A stretch of 64,000 nt of DNA, taken from the NCBI GenBank assembly GCA_037481615.1, contig JBBFLI010000015.1, one strand, 5' to 3'. Positions 52,324 to 61,413 of this stretch are shown here, in pieces (position 1 is the first letter of the stretch; every line of letters begins with the position of its first letter). Source of the stretch: SpSt-501 sp037481615 (GTDB taxonomy: Bacteria; Desulfobacterota; Desulfobacteria; Desulfobacterales; SpSt-501). Position numbers and translations under genes: made by a program. Under the pieces are notes generated by a model. The model saw only the letters and a list, made by a program, of their open reading frames with translations, ran no database searches and was not told where the DNA came from.

Positions 52324-53601
52324 TCACCACAGGCGCATCGAGTCGAGGAAGAGCTGTCTCAGCTCCTCGGCCCCGACCGGCCGCGGGGAGAGCTTGGTCA
52401 CGCGGTGCTGGGGGAGCGTTCCCTCGACCAGGCGGTCCACGTCCCCGGGGCCGAAGCCGACCGCGGAGAGCCCGTTCGGCATGCCCACCCGCCGCATGAT
52501 CGTGACCAGCGCGCCGGCGAGGATCTCCCCCGCCTGCTCGGGGCGCGCGCCCGCGGTGTCGCAGCCCATCCAGCGGGCGCAGGCGAGGTGCCGCTCCGGG
52601 TCGGACGGCGCGGTGAAGCGGAAGACCGCCGGGGCGTTCAGGCTGACCGCCATGCCGTGGGGGATGAGCGGGTGCCCCGGGGGGTACCCCTCGGGGACAT
52701 AGTCGCGCACCAGGCCCGAGACGGGGTAGGACATCCCGTGGGCGAGGTGCACGCCGGCGTTGCCGAAGCCGATGCCGGCGTAGGTGGCCGCGAGCAGGAC
52801 CTCGCCGCGCGCCTCGTCGTCCTCGGGATGCTCGACCGCGCGGACCAGGCTGCGCGCGATCATCTCGACGGCGCGCGCGGCCCAGACGTCGCTGATCGGG
52901 TTCGCCCCCTGGTAGGCCGGCCGCAGCCGCGGGTGCTCGGCCGCCGGGCGGCGGTGGTAGGGCAGCGCGGTCAGCGACTCGAGCGCGTGGGTGAGCTGGT
53001 CGAGGCCCGTGCAGGCGGCCACCATGCGCGGCATCGTGCGCGTGTTCTCCGGGTCGACGATGCCCCGCAGCGGCCGGAGGGCGCGGCTGGCGATCCCGGT
53101 TTTCGCGCCCATCTCGAGGAAATCGAAGATCGCGACCCCCGTGGTCTCGCTTCCGGTGCCCGCCGTCGTGGGGACGGCGAGCATGGGCTTGAGCGGCCCG
53201 GGGACCGGCTGGCCCTTGCCGATCGGCGGGTTGACGTAGGTGAGAAAGTCGGCGGGCCAGGTGGCGTAGAGGTTCGCCGCCTTGCACGTGTCCATGCTCG
53301 ATCCCCCGCCCACCGCGACGTAGCCGTCGAAGCGGCCCTGCCGCGCGAAGTCGATCGCCTCCCGGAAGGAGCGGTCGGTCGGCTCGACCTTCACCTGGTC
53401 GTAGAGCACGGCGTCGATGCCCCGCTCCCGCAGCGCCTCCATCGTGACGGCGACGGGCTGGCTCTTCGTGAGGCCCGGGTCGGTCACGACCATCACCCGC
53501 CGGCAGCCGAACTCTTCCATGTCGAAGCCGATCTCGCGCGTGACGCCCTTGCCGTACTTGATGCTCGAGGTGTCCATGGTGAAGGCGTTTTCGTGTCTCA
53601 T
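52324..53601 (-). CDS. Iron-containing alcohol dehydrogenase, hydroxyacid-oxoacid transhydrogenase-like
   Basis: 425 residues. N-terminus ENAFTMDTSSIKYGKGVTREIGFDM and GPLKPMLAVPTTAGTGSETTGVAIFD match the HOT (ADHFE1-like) branch of group III alcohol dehydrogenases. The metal ligands are at D and H in TGLDQLTHALES, H in GVHLAHGMSYPV and H in PHGMAVSL. NAD motif GGGSSMDTCKAAN. HOT enzymes oxidise gamma-hydroxybutyrate with 2-oxoglutarate; a plain alcohol or hydroxyacid dehydrogenase is possible. Ribosome site AAGGAGG is before the ATG. It lies 61 bp after the beta-hydroxyacid dehydrogenase gene. Confidence 0.88.
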   Translation of the reverse strand: MRHENAFTMDTSSIKYGKGVTREIGFDMEEFGCRRVMVVTDPGLTKSQPVAVTMEALRERGIDAVLYDQVKVEPTDRSFREAIDFARQGRFDGYVAVGGGSSMDTCKAANLYATWPADFLTYVNPPIGKGQPVPGPLKPMLAVPTTAGTGSETTGVAIFDFLEMGAKTGIASRALRPLRGIVDPENTRTMPRMVAACTGLDQLTHALESLTALPYHRRPAAEHPRLRPAYQGANPISDVWAARAVEMIARSLVRAVEHPEDDEARGEVLLAATYAGIGFGNAGVHLAHGMSYPVSGLVRDYVPEGYPPGHPLIPHGMAVSLNAPAVFRFTAPSDPERHLACARWMGCDTAGARPEQAGEILAGALVTIMRRVGMPNGLSAVGFGPGDVDRLVEGTLPQHRVTKLSPRPVGAEELRQLFLDSMRLW

Positions 53602-53662
53602 CGAAGCCTCCTTGCGGGCGGTTGCGGCCCGGAGGGGCGACGGCTCCCCGGGGCCGCGCGGT

Positions 53663-54538
53663 TCATTCCAGGCCCGAGCTGCGGCGGATCCAGCGGGCCA
53701 GGGCCGAGACGTCCTCGTCGCCCAGCCCCTGCCCGATCAGGGCGTTTTCGATCTGCTCGACCAGGGCGGCGAGCGGCGTGAAGGCCCCCACCTCGCGCGC
53801 CGCCTCGAGGGCGATCCCCAGGTCCTTGCGGTGCAGCCGCACGCGGAACCCGAGGGGGTAGCGGTTCTGGATCATGTTCCCGGAACGGTGGGTCAGGCCC
53901 CAGGAGCCGGCTGCGCCGCCGGAGACCGCGGCGACGACCTTCTCCATGTCCAGGCCCGCCTTGAGGCCGAGCACCACGCCCTCGGCCACGGCGAGGTAGG
54001 TGCCGCAGAGGATGACCTGGTTGATCGCCTTGGTCAGCTGGCCGGATCCGACCGGACCGATGTGGGTGACGGTCCGGCCCACGGCCTCGAGCACGGGCCG
54101 GGCGCGCTCGAGCGCCTCGGCCGCCCCGCCGACCATGATCGAGAGGGTCGCCCGGCGCGCGCCCTCGGAGCCGCCCGACACGGGGGCGTCCAGGAAGGCG
54201 ATGCCGCGGGCGGCGAGGGCGGCGGCGATGTCCCGGGCCGCCGCGGGGCGGATGGTCGAGAAATCGACGACCGTCGCCCCCGGGGACGCCCCGTGGATCA
54301 CGCCGTTTTCCCCGAGGATCACCGCCTCCACATCCGGGGTGTCGCTCACACAGGTGCAGACGACCTCGGCGCCCCGCGCGGCCTCGGCGGGCGCGGCGGC
54401 GCGCCGCGCGCCGGCGGCGGCGAGGGGCTCCTCGCGCTGCCGGGTGCGGTTGTGGACGGTCACCGTGTGGCCCGCGCGGATGAGGTTCAGGGCCATCGCG
54501 GCCCCCATGGTTCCCATGCCGATGAAGGCGACGTTCAT
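53663..54538 (-). CDS. Beta-hydroxyacid dehydrogenase (3-hydroxyisobutyrate/tartronate semialdehyde reductase type)
   Basis: 291 residues: NAD(P) motif FIGMGTMGAAMALNLIRAG, substrate-binding FLDAPVSGGSEGAR and catalytic Lys in GSGQLTKAINQ. Acts on a short 3-hydroxyacid or aldehyde acid; the precise substrate is not given by sequence. With GlcD and TRAP genes beside it, a role in glycolate/glycerate or hydroxyisobutyrate use is plausible. The ATG at 54538 is clear. Confidence 0.9.
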   Translation of the reverse strand: MNVAFIGMGTMGAAMALNLIRAGHTVTVHNRTRQREEPLAAAGARRAAAPAEAARGAEVVCTCVSDTPDVEAVILGENGVIHGASPGATVVDFSTIRPAAARDIAAALAARGIAFLDAPVSGGSEGARRATLSIMVGGAAEALERARPVLEAVGRTVTHIGPVGSGQLTKAINQVILCGTYLAVAEGVVLGLKAGLDMEKVVAAVSGGAAGSWGLTHRSGNMIQNRYPLGFRVRLHRKDLGIALEAAREVGAFTPLAALVEQIENALIGQGLGDEDVSALARWIRRSSGLE

Positions 54539-54562
54539 GGGCCACCCCCTTTGCCGGTTTTT

Positions 54563-55939
54563 TTAGAAGATTTTCCCCGGGTTCATCAATCCCTTGGGGT
54601 CGATCAGGTCCTTGATGCGCTTCATGAGGCCGTAGGCCGCGCCGTGCTCGCGTTCCATGAACTTGCGCTTGCCGATGCCGACCCCGTGCTCGCCGGTGCA
54701 GGTGCCGCCGCAGCCGAGCGCCCGCTCCACGACGTCGTGGTTCACGGCCTCGAGCCGGCCCCACTCCGCCGGGTCGGCGGGGTCGCCGACGAGGACGACG
54801 TGGAGGTTGCCGTCGCCGGCGTGTCCGAAGACGTAGCCCACGACCCCCTCCTCGTCGACCCGCCGCTGGGCGAACTGCACCATCTCCGGGTAGCGCGAGA
54901 TGGGGACCGCCGCGTCCACGATCAGGGTTTCTTTCCGCGGGTGGGCGCGGTGGATCGTCTCCCAGGCTTCGTGGCGCGCGCGCCAGAGCTCCCGCCGCGC
55001 GGCCTCCTCCGTGGCGTGGCGGAAATCGACCGCCCCGAAGCCTTCGCAGATCTCGCGCGCGAGCCGGGCCGTCTCCTCGAGGGCGGCCGCGCTCACGGCG
55101 TGGAACTCGCAGAAGAGCGAGGGGGTCTCGGCGAGGCCGAGGTTCTTCTCGCGGTTCATGAGGCGGATCAGGGCGGGGGGCAGCAGCTCGAGCGCCGCCG
55201 GGCCGAGCCCGGCGCCGATCAGGGCGGCGACCGCCTCGGAGGCGGGGGCGAGCTCGGGGAAGAGGATCACGGCGGCGAGAATGTGGCTCGGGATGCCGGC
55301 CAGCCGCAGGGTCGCCTCGGCGACGATCCCGAGGGTCCCCTCCGAGCCGACGAAGAGCCGCGTCAGATCGAAGCCGGCCGAGGACTTGGGGGCGAGGGTG
55401 CCGGTGCGGATCACCGCACCGCCGGGCAGCACCACGGTCAGGCGCTGGACGTAATCGCGGGTCGCCCCGTATTTCACGGTCTGAACGCCGGAGGCATTGT
55501 TGGCGATCATGCCGCCGATCGTCGCGTCGGCCCCCGGGTCGGGCGGGAAGAAGAGCCCGTGGCGGCCGGCCTGGCGGTTCAGCTCCTTGCGCGGCACCCC
55601 GGGCTGCACGTCGGCCTGCAGGTCCTGCGGCCGGATCGCGAGCACGCGGTTCATGCGCGTCATGTCGACGACCAGCCCGCCGCGGACCGGCACGGGGTTC
55701 CCCTCGGTGCTCGTCCCCGCCCCCCAGGGGGTCACGGGCACTTCGTGCGCGTAGGCCCAGGCGAGCAGGCGCGAGACCTCTTCGGTCGATTCCGGCCAGA
55801 CGATCCCGGCCGGGAGCACGCCCCGGTGAAAGGAGATGTCGTGCAGGTGGAGTTCGCGGTGGGACATGCCGGTCGAGAAGCGCTCCCGGCCGACGATCGC
55901 GGCGAGTTCCGCCGCCTGCTCCGGTGTGAAGGTTTCCAT
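54563..55939 (-). CDS. glcD: FAD-linked 2-hydroxyacid oxidoreductase (GlcD/D-lactate dehydrogenase type)
   Basis: 458 residues: PCMH-type FAD domain (about 30-215, PVTPWGAGTSTEGNPVP, GGMIANNASGVQTVKYGATRDYV, SSAGFDLTRLFVGSEGTLGI) and C-terminal FAD-oxidase domain with HAGDGNLHVVL, GGTCTGEHGVGIGKR and LIDPKGLMNPGKIF. It oxidises D-lactate, glycolate or a similar 2-hydroxyacid and passes electrons to an unknown acceptor. No GlcE/GlcF subunits are present, so it may act alone or with another protein. It is 68 bp after the TRAP large permease. Confidence 0.92.
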   Translation of the reverse strand: METFTPEQAAELAAIVGRERFSTGMSHRELHLHDISFHRGVLPAGIVWPESTEEVSRLLAWAYAHEVPVTPWGAGTSTEGNPVPVRGGLVVDMTRMNRVLAIRPQDLQADVQPGVPRKELNRQAGRHGLFFPPDPGADATIGGMIANNASGVQTVKYGATRDYVQRLTVVLPGGAVIRTGTLAPKSSAGFDLTRLFVGSEGTLGIVAEATLRLAGIPSHILAAVILFPELAPASEAVAALIGAGLGPAALELLPPALIRLMNREKNLGLAETPSLFCEFHAVSAAALEETARLAREICEGFGAVDFRHATEEAARRELWRARHEAWETIHRAHPRKETLIVDAAVPISRYPEMVQFAQRRVDEEGVVGYVFGHAGDGNLHVVLVGDPADPAEWGRLEAVNHDVVERALGCGGTCTGEHGVGIGKRKFMEREHGAAYGLMKRIKDLIDPKGLMNPGKIF

Positions 55940-56007
55940 GGGTCGCTCCAGTGAACGGGTGGTTTCGGTTTCCGCGCCCCTTTCCCTCCGGCGTGCGGGT
56001 CCGGCCG

Positions 56008-57312
56008 CTACGAGTAGATGAGCCCGGGCAGCCAGAGGATGAGGGGCGTCCAGAAGCAGCAGATCAGAAGGCACACGAGGGCGACGCCCACGAAGGGGAG
56101 CGCGGCCAGCGCCACACGGCTCAGCGGTTCCCCCGAGATGCCGCAGCTCACGAACAGACAGATCCCGACCGGGGGGGTCAGCATGCCGACGGCGAGGTTC
56201 ACGACCATGAGCACCCCGAACTGCACCGGGTCGACCCCCATCTGGGGGGTGATCGCGGCGAGCACGGGGACGAGCAGGATCAGGCTGGCCGCGGTCTCCA
56301 TGACGCAGCCGACGACGAGCAGGCCCCCCATCACGAGCAGCAACACGCCCCAGGCCGGCAGGTCGAGCGCCTGGATCGCGGCCTGGAGCAGCTGGGGCCC
56401 CTGCTTCATGGCCACGAGCCAGGTGAACACCTTCGCCATGGCGATGATGAAGAGGATCGTCGCCGAGACGACCATGGCGCGCGAGATGATCCCGGGCAGC
56501 TCGCGGAAGGCGAGGCTGCGGTTCACGGCCATGGCGACGAAGAGGGCGTAGAAGACGGCGAGGGCGGCCGCCTCGGTCACGGTCACGATCCCGCCCAGGA
56601 TCCCGCCCAGCACGATCACCGGGGCGCCCAGGGCCCAGACGGCATCCTTGAGCGAGCCCCACACGCGGGCGGGCGAAAAGGGGTGCCTCCCCCCGTAGCC
56701 CCGCCTCCAGGAGATCCCCATGGCGACGGCCAGGAAGCCGAGGCCGAAGAGAAGCCCCACGAGAATGCCGCCGGCGAAGAGCCGCGCGATCGAGACGTTG
56801 GTGAGAAAACCGAAGATCACCATGGGGATCGAGGGCGGGATGACGACCCCGATCGATCCGCCCGCGGCCACGACCGCGGCGGCGAAGGCGGGCGGGTAGC
56901 CCTGGCGCACCATGGCCGGGATCACGACCGCCCCGAGGGCCGCGGTGTCGGCCGCGGCGGAGCCCGAAATCCCGGCGAAGAACATCGAGGCCACGATGCA
57001 GGCGCAGGCGAGCCCGCCGGGGACCCAGCCGACGAGGCTGTCGGAGAAGTCGATCAGCTGCCGGCTGATTCCGCCCCGCTCCATGATCGCCCCGGCGAGC
57101 ATGAAGAGCGGGACGGCGAGGAGATCGAAGGAGTCGACGCCGGCGAAGAGGAGTTGGATGATCGTCTGGCCGAGGGCGGGGATCGGGACCGTGGCCGGGA
57201 AGACCCCCGGGGTGAGCATGATGCCGATCGCCGGCAGCCCGATCGCGAGCGCGATCGGCATGCCGAGCGCGATCAGCAGGAAGAGGAGCCCGAAGAGGAC
57301 GGCGACGGTCAT
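56008..57312 (-). CDS. dctM: TRAP transporter large permease (DctM)
   Basis: 434 residues and about 12 hydrophobic segments. GSIGVVIPPSIPMVIFG and GISGSAAADTAALGAVVIPAM are typical DctM elements, as are the terminal TPPVGICLFVSCGISG and FVGVALVCLLICC. It uses the Na+ gradient to take up organic acids. The start at 57312 overlaps dctQ by 4 bp (ATGA). The frame open upstream to 57471 is antisense to no gene but is inside dctQ. Confidence 0.94.
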   Translation of the reverse strand: MTVAVLFGLLFLLIALGMPIALAIGLPAIGIMLTPGVFPATVPIPALGQTIIQLLFAGVDSFDLLAVPLFMLAGAIMERGGISRQLIDFSDSLVGWVPGGLACACIVASMFFAGISGSAAADTAALGAVVIPAMVRQGYPPAFAAAVVAAGGSIGVVIPPSIPMVIFGFLTNVSIARLFAGGILVGLLFGLGFLAVAMGISWRRGYGGRHPFSPARVWGSLKDAVWALGAPVIVLGGILGGIVTVTEAAALAVFYALFVAMAVNRSLAFRELPGIISRAMVVSATILFIIAMAKVFTWLVAMKQGPQLLQAAIQALDLPAWGVLLLVMGGLLVVGCVMETAASLILLVPVLAAITPQMGVDPVQFGVLMVVNLAVGMLTPPVGICLFVSCGISGEPLSRVALAALPFVGVALVCLLICCFWTPLILWLPGLIYS

Positions 57313-57785
57313 GATCGCTTCGGCCCGAGGAGGCGCTGGAGACCGGCCAGCCCGTGCACGAGGAAGATCGCCATCGCGAGCGGGATCGAGGCGAAGGGGA
57401 TGGCCATGGGGATCTGGGCCGAGGCGGTCGTGTGCTCCCAGGCCTTGACCGTGTAGGCGGCCGAAAACCACAGGAGCACGACGAAGCCCACGACCGCCAT
57501 CGCCTGGAGCGCGATGCGGATCGCGGCTTCGGCCCCCGGTCCCATCCGGTGGCCGAAGCCGCGGAGCCCGATCAGGCTGGCGCGCTTGTAGGCCGAGGTC
57601 CCGCCGAGAAAGGTGATCGCCACCAGCAGATGCCGGCTCACCTCCTCCGACCAGCCGATCGAGGCCCCGGCGTAGCGGAAGACCACCTGCGCGAAGAGGA
57701 TCAGGCAGATCCCGGAGCCGATCACGAAAAGGACCCGTTCGACGGCGGTGTTCAGGGAATCGCTCAGCCGCTGCAGGCGGTCCAC
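57309..57785 (-). CDS. dctQ: TRAP transporter small permease (DctQ)
   Basis: 158 residues from GTG 57785: four TM helices (about 18-38, 55-75, 95-115, 130-150). FRYAGASIGWSEEVSRHLLVAITFLGGTSAYKR carries the conserved E-E-x-x-R segment of DctQ. It lies 14 bp after dctP and overlaps dctM. The start is assigned by a weak ribosome site (GGGAAGAGG) and by length; an upstream start is impossible without overlapping dctP. Confidence 0.9.
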   Translation of the reverse strand: MDRLQRLSDSLNTAVERVLFVIGSGICLILFAQVVFRYAGASIGWSEEVSRHLLVAITFLGGTSAYKRASLIGLRGFGHRMGPGAEAAIRIALQAMAVVGFVVLLWFSAAYTVKAWEHTTASAQIPMAIPFASIPLAMAIFLVHGLAGLQRLLGPKRS

Positions 57786-57799
57786 CGTGCGCCTCTTCC

Positions 57800-58777
57800 C
57801 TACTTGACCGCCTGCTGGATCCGCTCGACGAGCTTCTTCACCTCGCCCGAGGCCGAGGCGATCACGGGCTCGGTCGCCTTGCGGAAGGCCGCGAGATCCG
57901 GTTCTTCCACGACCTGCATGCCCGCCGCCTTGAGCTCCTCGAGCTGCCGTTTCTCGTTGTCGCGGATGAACCGGCGGCCCTGGAGGGCGGCCGAGACCGC
58001 GCAGTCGGCCACGACCTTTCGCTGCTCCGCGGGCAGCCCGTCGATGAAGGCCTTGTTGGCGACGAAGACGAGCGCCGAGTAGACGTGGCGGGTGAGGGTC
58101 AGATGTTTCTGCCCGGCCTCGATCAGTTTCGCGGCGTAGATGACGGCGATCGGGTTCTCCTGCCCGTCGATGACGCCCTGCTGGAGCTGGGTGAAGATCG
58201 GCCAGGCCATGGGGGTGGGGTTCGAGCCGATCGCGCGCCAGATCGCCAGGTGCGTCGGCGCCTCCATGGTGCGGATCTTGAGCCCCTTCAGATCCTCCGG
58301 GGTCTTGACCGGCCGCTTGGCGTTGGTCACGTTGCGAAAGCCGTTGTCGAGAAAGGCGAGGGCGACGAACCCCGATTTCTCGAACTTCTGGGCGAGCTCG
58401 CGCCCGATCGGGCCGTCGAGCACCTTGTCGGCCGCCTCGTAGGAGGGAAAGACGAAGGGCATCTCGAGCGCCTTGATCTCGGGCACGAAGGCCTCGATCG
58501 GCCCGGTGGTGCAGACCGACATCTGGGTGGTCCCGAGCTGGATCTGCTGGAGGACCTGGGTTTCGCTGCCGAGGGCGGCCGAGTGGTGCACGTTGACGGC
58601 GAGTTTCCCGGGGGCGGCCTTCTCGACGCACTCCTTGAACCAGAAGGCGGCCTTCGTGTGCACGAAATCGGGGTTGGTGACGGCGGCGATGTTGATCTGC
58701 GTCTGGGCCGCCGCGGCGGCGGCCCAGGCGATCATGCCGACCCCGACGAGCAGAGCGAAAGCTTTGGCGCGCATCAT
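57800..58777 (-). CDS. dctP: TRAP transporter substrate-binding protein (DctP)
   Basis: 325 residues with a signal peptide (about 1-24, MMRAKAFALLVGVGMIAWAA, cleavage near AAAQ). The DctP fold shows FWFKECVEKAAPGKLAVNVHH, LKGLKIRTMEAPTHLAIWRAIGSNPTPM and QQGVIDGQENPIAVIYAAKL. Binds the ligand in the periplasm, probably a carboxylate; the conserved Arg in KIRTMEA contacts it. AAGGAG sits before the two ATG codons. It is the first gene of the TRAP operon, with a sigma-70-like promoter upstream. Confidence 0.93.
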   Translation of the reverse strand: MMRAKAFALLVGVGMIAWAAAAAAQTQINIAAVTNPDFVHTKAAFWFKECVEKAAPGKLAVNVHHSAALGSETQVLQQIQLGTTQMSVCTTGPIEAFVPEIKALEMPFVFPSYEAADKVLDGPIGRELAQKFEKSGFVALAFLDNGFRNVTNAKRPVKTPEDLKGLKIRTMEAPTHLAIWRAIGSNPTPMAWPIFTQLQQGVIDGQENPIAVIYAAKLIEAGQKHLTLTRHVYSALVFVANKAFIDGLPAEQRKVVADCAVSAALQGRRFIRDNEKRQLEELKAAGMQVVEEPDLAAFRKATEPVIASASGEVKKLVERIQQAVK

Positions 58778-58823
58778 GGAGCTCCTTTCTTAGGCGGGGA
58801 GTAGAGGTGCGATTCCGCCCTGA

Positions 58824-58852
58824 GGCATAGAAGAAAGCGCCAACGCTGTCAA
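58824..58852 (-). promoter_or_regulatory. Sigma-70-type promoter of the TRAP operon
   Basis: Minus strand TTGACA, exactly 17 bases, TATGCC, about 47 bases before the dctP ATG and just after the MFS stop. The -35 box is perfect and spacing ideal. The transcript can extend through dctPQM, the oxidoreductases, the activator, the hydantoinase-like and HDAC-like genes and the hybrid kinase. Confidence 0.68.
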
Positions 58853-58866
58853 CACGCGCGCCGGGC

Positions 58867-60189
58867 TTACGCGGCCTGCCGACCCCCGGTTTCGCGGGCG
58901 AAGAGGAGCAGCCCGAAGGAGAGCGCGAGCCACCCGAGCGGGAGCAGCCAGGCCGCGCGCCAGGCGGCGGCGTCGTAAACGCGCAGCCCGCCGGAGAGGC
59001 TTCCGTCCCAGAAGCGGTCGAGCATCCAGCCCACCGCCGGCTGGAGCGCCGTCGGCCCGAGCATGATCCCCATGTTGATCACCCCGGTGACGGTCCCCGT
59101 CAGCCGCAGCGGGGCCGACTCCTTGGCGAGCGGCCAGCAGACGGTGAAGCTCGAGGAGGCGATCCCCGTGAGCGCCGCCTGAAAGGGGAGCGCCGCGGGC
59201 GGCAGGCCGGGGGCGGCGTAGAGGAGGACGGCCCAGCAGGCGATCGCGGCGGCGAGCCCGGCCAGCATGAGCGGCTTTCGCCTCCCCAGGGTGTCGGTCA
59301 GGCGGCCGGTGAGCGGGGTGGCGAGCGCCCAGGCGACCAGAAGGAGCGTCGTCAGCCCCGCCGCCTGCGGGGCGGAGAGCCCGCAGGCCTGGGTGAGAAA
59401 CGGGACGCCCCAAAGGCCGCAGAAGGTGAGCACACAGCCCACGGGGCCGGCGGGGATGAAGACGAGCAGGAGGATGTTCCGGATACGCAGGACCTCGGCC
59501 AACTCGTCGAGGGCCCGGGGGCGGCCGGCAGCGCCCCCGCGCACGGCCGGCGCGTAACTGGCGAAACCGCGCTCGGAGGGGTCGTCGCGCACGACGACCC
59601 ACAGCAGCAGGGCGAGGGCCGCGCTCGCCGCGGCCGAGGCGAGGATCGCCGGGCGCCAGCCGATCGCGTCCACGAGCAGCCGCAGGGGGACGCCGGCCAG
59701 CAGCGCGCCGGTGATCCCGGCGACGAGGGCGATTCCCGAGATCATGGAGAAGGTGCGCGGGGGGAACCAGTGCGCGGCGAGCTTGAGGGTGACGACGAAG
59801 GAGACCGAGACCGTCGCCCCGATGAGCAGGCGGCCCGCGCCCGCCCAGAAGGCGTTCGGGGCGAGCCCGCAGACGAGGGCCCCGGCCGTGCAGCCGATCG
59901 CCCCCGCCGTGAGCAGCCGCCGGGGCCCCCAGCGGTCGGCGAGGATGCCGGTCGGGATCTGCATCAGCCAGTAGCTGTAGAAGTAGAGAGCCGAGAGCTG
60001 CCCCAGCCCCGCGGCGTGGATCCCGAAATCGGCCATCCACTCCCGCGTCAGGACCGCCGGCGCCAGGCGGTGGAAGAAGGCGACGAGGTAGAAGAAGGCG
60101 CCCAGCCCCCAGACGGTCCAGGAGAGCCGGAGGGGCGGGGGCGGAGGACCGGGTTCCGGCCCGTCCGGCGCGGCGGCGGGCGGCCTCAT
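58867..60189 (-). CDS. MFS transporter
   Basis: 440 residues and 12 TM segments. Signature between TM2 and TM3: ADRWGPRRLLTAG; a second one in the C-terminal half TDTLGRRKPLM. It belongs to the broad organic-anion or metabolite MFS group, of the type sometimes found with lactate or oxalate systems; the substrate is uncertain. Its ATG overlaps the arginine decarboxylase stop (ATGA) and it closes the lut operon, so it may import lactate or move a product of the decarboxylase such as agmatine. Confidence 0.88.
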   Translation of the reverse strand: MRPPAAAPDGPEPGPPPPPLRLSWTVWGLGAFFYLVAFFHRLAPAVLTREWMADFGIHAAGLGQLSALYFYSYWLMQIPTGILADRWGPRRLLTAGAIGCTAGALVCGLAPNAFWAGAGRLLIGATVSVSFVVTLKLAAHWFPPRTFSMISGIALVAGITGALLAGVPLRLLVDAIGWRPAILASAAASAALALLLWVVVRDDPSERGFASYAPAVRGGAAGRPRALDELAEVLRIRNILLLVFIPAGPVGCVLTFCGLWGVPFLTQACGLSAPQAAGLTTLLLVAWALATPLTGRLTDTLGRRKPLMLAGLAAAIACWAVLLYAAPGLPPAALPFQAALTGIASSSFTVCWPLAKESAPLRLTGTVTGVINMGIMLGPTALQPAVGWMLDRFWDGSLSGGLRVYDAAAWRAAWLLPLGWLALSFGLLLFARETGGRQAA

Positions 60190-60737
60190 TCGGGGAGAAA
60201 GACGGCGCAGGCGATCACCGTCGTCCACAGCCCGTCCTTGTGGCCGCGGGCCGACTGGCAGATGCTGCGGCTTTCGAAGTGCCGCGCCCCCACCTTGTAA
60301 ACCTGCTTGCGCTCGTCCCAGGCGGCATCCGGGTTCAGCTCGATGCCCAGGGTGGAGGCGAGCATGGTCGCCGCGAGATCCTCGGCGAAGTCGGCCGCCT
60401 TCTTGCGCGTCTGCCCGAAGGCGTGGTGCTCGCTGATGTAGCCGTACTGGTTGCGGTCCCGGGGGCGGGCGAGCCCGACCGCGGCGGCGACCAAGCGGTT
60501 CGGCTCCTGGGTGCTCTCGCGTGCCATGACGACGAAGGTGAGCTGCCCCGGCCGGAGACGGCGGATCCCCTCGGCGCGGGAAAGGATGCGGCAGCCGGGG
60601 GGGAAGATGCTCGAGACCGTAACCAGGTTGCAGGTTTCGATCCCGGCCCGCCTCAGGGCGAGCTCGAAGCTCTGCAGCCGGTTGCGGTGGTATCCCACCC
60701 CCTGGGTGAAGAAGATGGACTGCGGCACGAAGGTCAT
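60186..60737 (-). CDS. Pyruvoyl-dependent arginine decarboxylase
   Basis: 183 residues. The autocatalytic site is TVSSIFPPGC: cleavage between Ser42 and Ser43 turns Ser43 into the pyruvoyl group. Further family marks are VMARESTQEPNRLVAAAVG and YGYISEHHAFGQTRKKA. Turns arginine into agmatine and CO2, the first step of polyamine synthesis via agmatine, and can consume acid. It lies 16 bp after lutC, in the same operon. Confidence 0.88.
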   Translation of the reverse strand: MTFVPQSIFFTQGVGYHRNRLQSFELALRRAGIETCNLVTVSSIFPPGCRILSRAEGIRRLRPGQLTFVVMARESTQEPNRLVAAAVGLARPRDRNQYGYISEHHAFGQTRKKAADFAEDLAATMLASTLGIELNPDAAWDERKQVYKVGARHFESRSICQSARGHKDGLWTTVIACAVFLPE

Positions 60738-60753
60738 GGGTCGCCTCTCCGCT

Positions 60754-61413
60754 TCATTCGAGGATGAAGACCAGAAGCTCGCGCGGCCCGTGCACGCCGA
60801 AGGCGAGCGTGAGCTCGATGTCGGCGGTCTTCGAGGGGCCGGAGACGAGAACCAGATTCGCCGGGAGGGGCGGGGCGAAAGAGCCGGCCGCGAGGGCGTC
60901 CTCGAGGGTGGGGTGGATCCGCTCCGCGGGGACGAGGACGACGTGCGCGGGGGGGACGAGGGAGAGCAGCCGCGGCTCTTCCGGGCCGGGGCGCAGGAGG
61001 AGGACGCCCGGGTCGGCCGCGGCGGCCGCCGCGGCCGTGATCCCGGCCGCGGCCGAAAAGAGCCGCTCGCGGAAGCCCTCGATGTCGCCTTCCCAGGCGA
61101 GGAGCCGGGGGGCGGCTTCGGCGGCCTGCGCCCAGGCCTTCTCGATTTCGGGCGCCCAGGGGGCGCCGGGGCGGTAGATGAGCTCGGAGAGCCCCCGGCC
61201 CGAGAGGCGCTCCCGGAGCTCCTCCGCCCAGCGCCCCCGCGGGAGGCGGTGCACCTCGGCGCGCATGGCGGTGAGCGCGGCCTCCAGGGCGGCGGCGGCC
61301 TCCGGCGCCGGGGCGGCGGCCGGGAGCGCCGCGGTCTCCGGCCGCGGCGGAATGTCCCGCGGCGCGGCGCGCAGCCGGGCGAGGATCCGTTCGCGGGCGC
61401 GGGGCTCAGGCAT
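60754..61413 (-). CDS. lutC: LutC-like LUD-domain protein
   Basis: 219 residues: N-terminal helical part, then the LUD domain (GITAAAAAAADPGVLLLRPGPEEPRLLSLVPPAHVVLVPAERI, LVLVSGPSKTADIELTLAFGVHGPRELLVFILE). Subunit of the L-lactate utilisation complex LutABC, which oxidises L-lactate to pyruvate through Fe-S centres. The start overlaps lutB by 8 bp. Confidence 0.9.
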   Translation of the reverse strand: MPEPRARERILARLRAAPRDIPPRPETAALPAAAPAPEAAAALEAALTAMRAEVHRLPRGRWAEELRERLSGRGLSELIYRPGAPWAPEIEKAWAQAAEAAPRLLAWEGDIEGFRERLFSAAAGITAAAAAAADPGVLLLRPGPEEPRLLSLVPPAHVVLVPAERIHPTLEDALAAGSFAPPLPANLVLVSGPSKTADIELTLAFGVHGPRELLVFILE

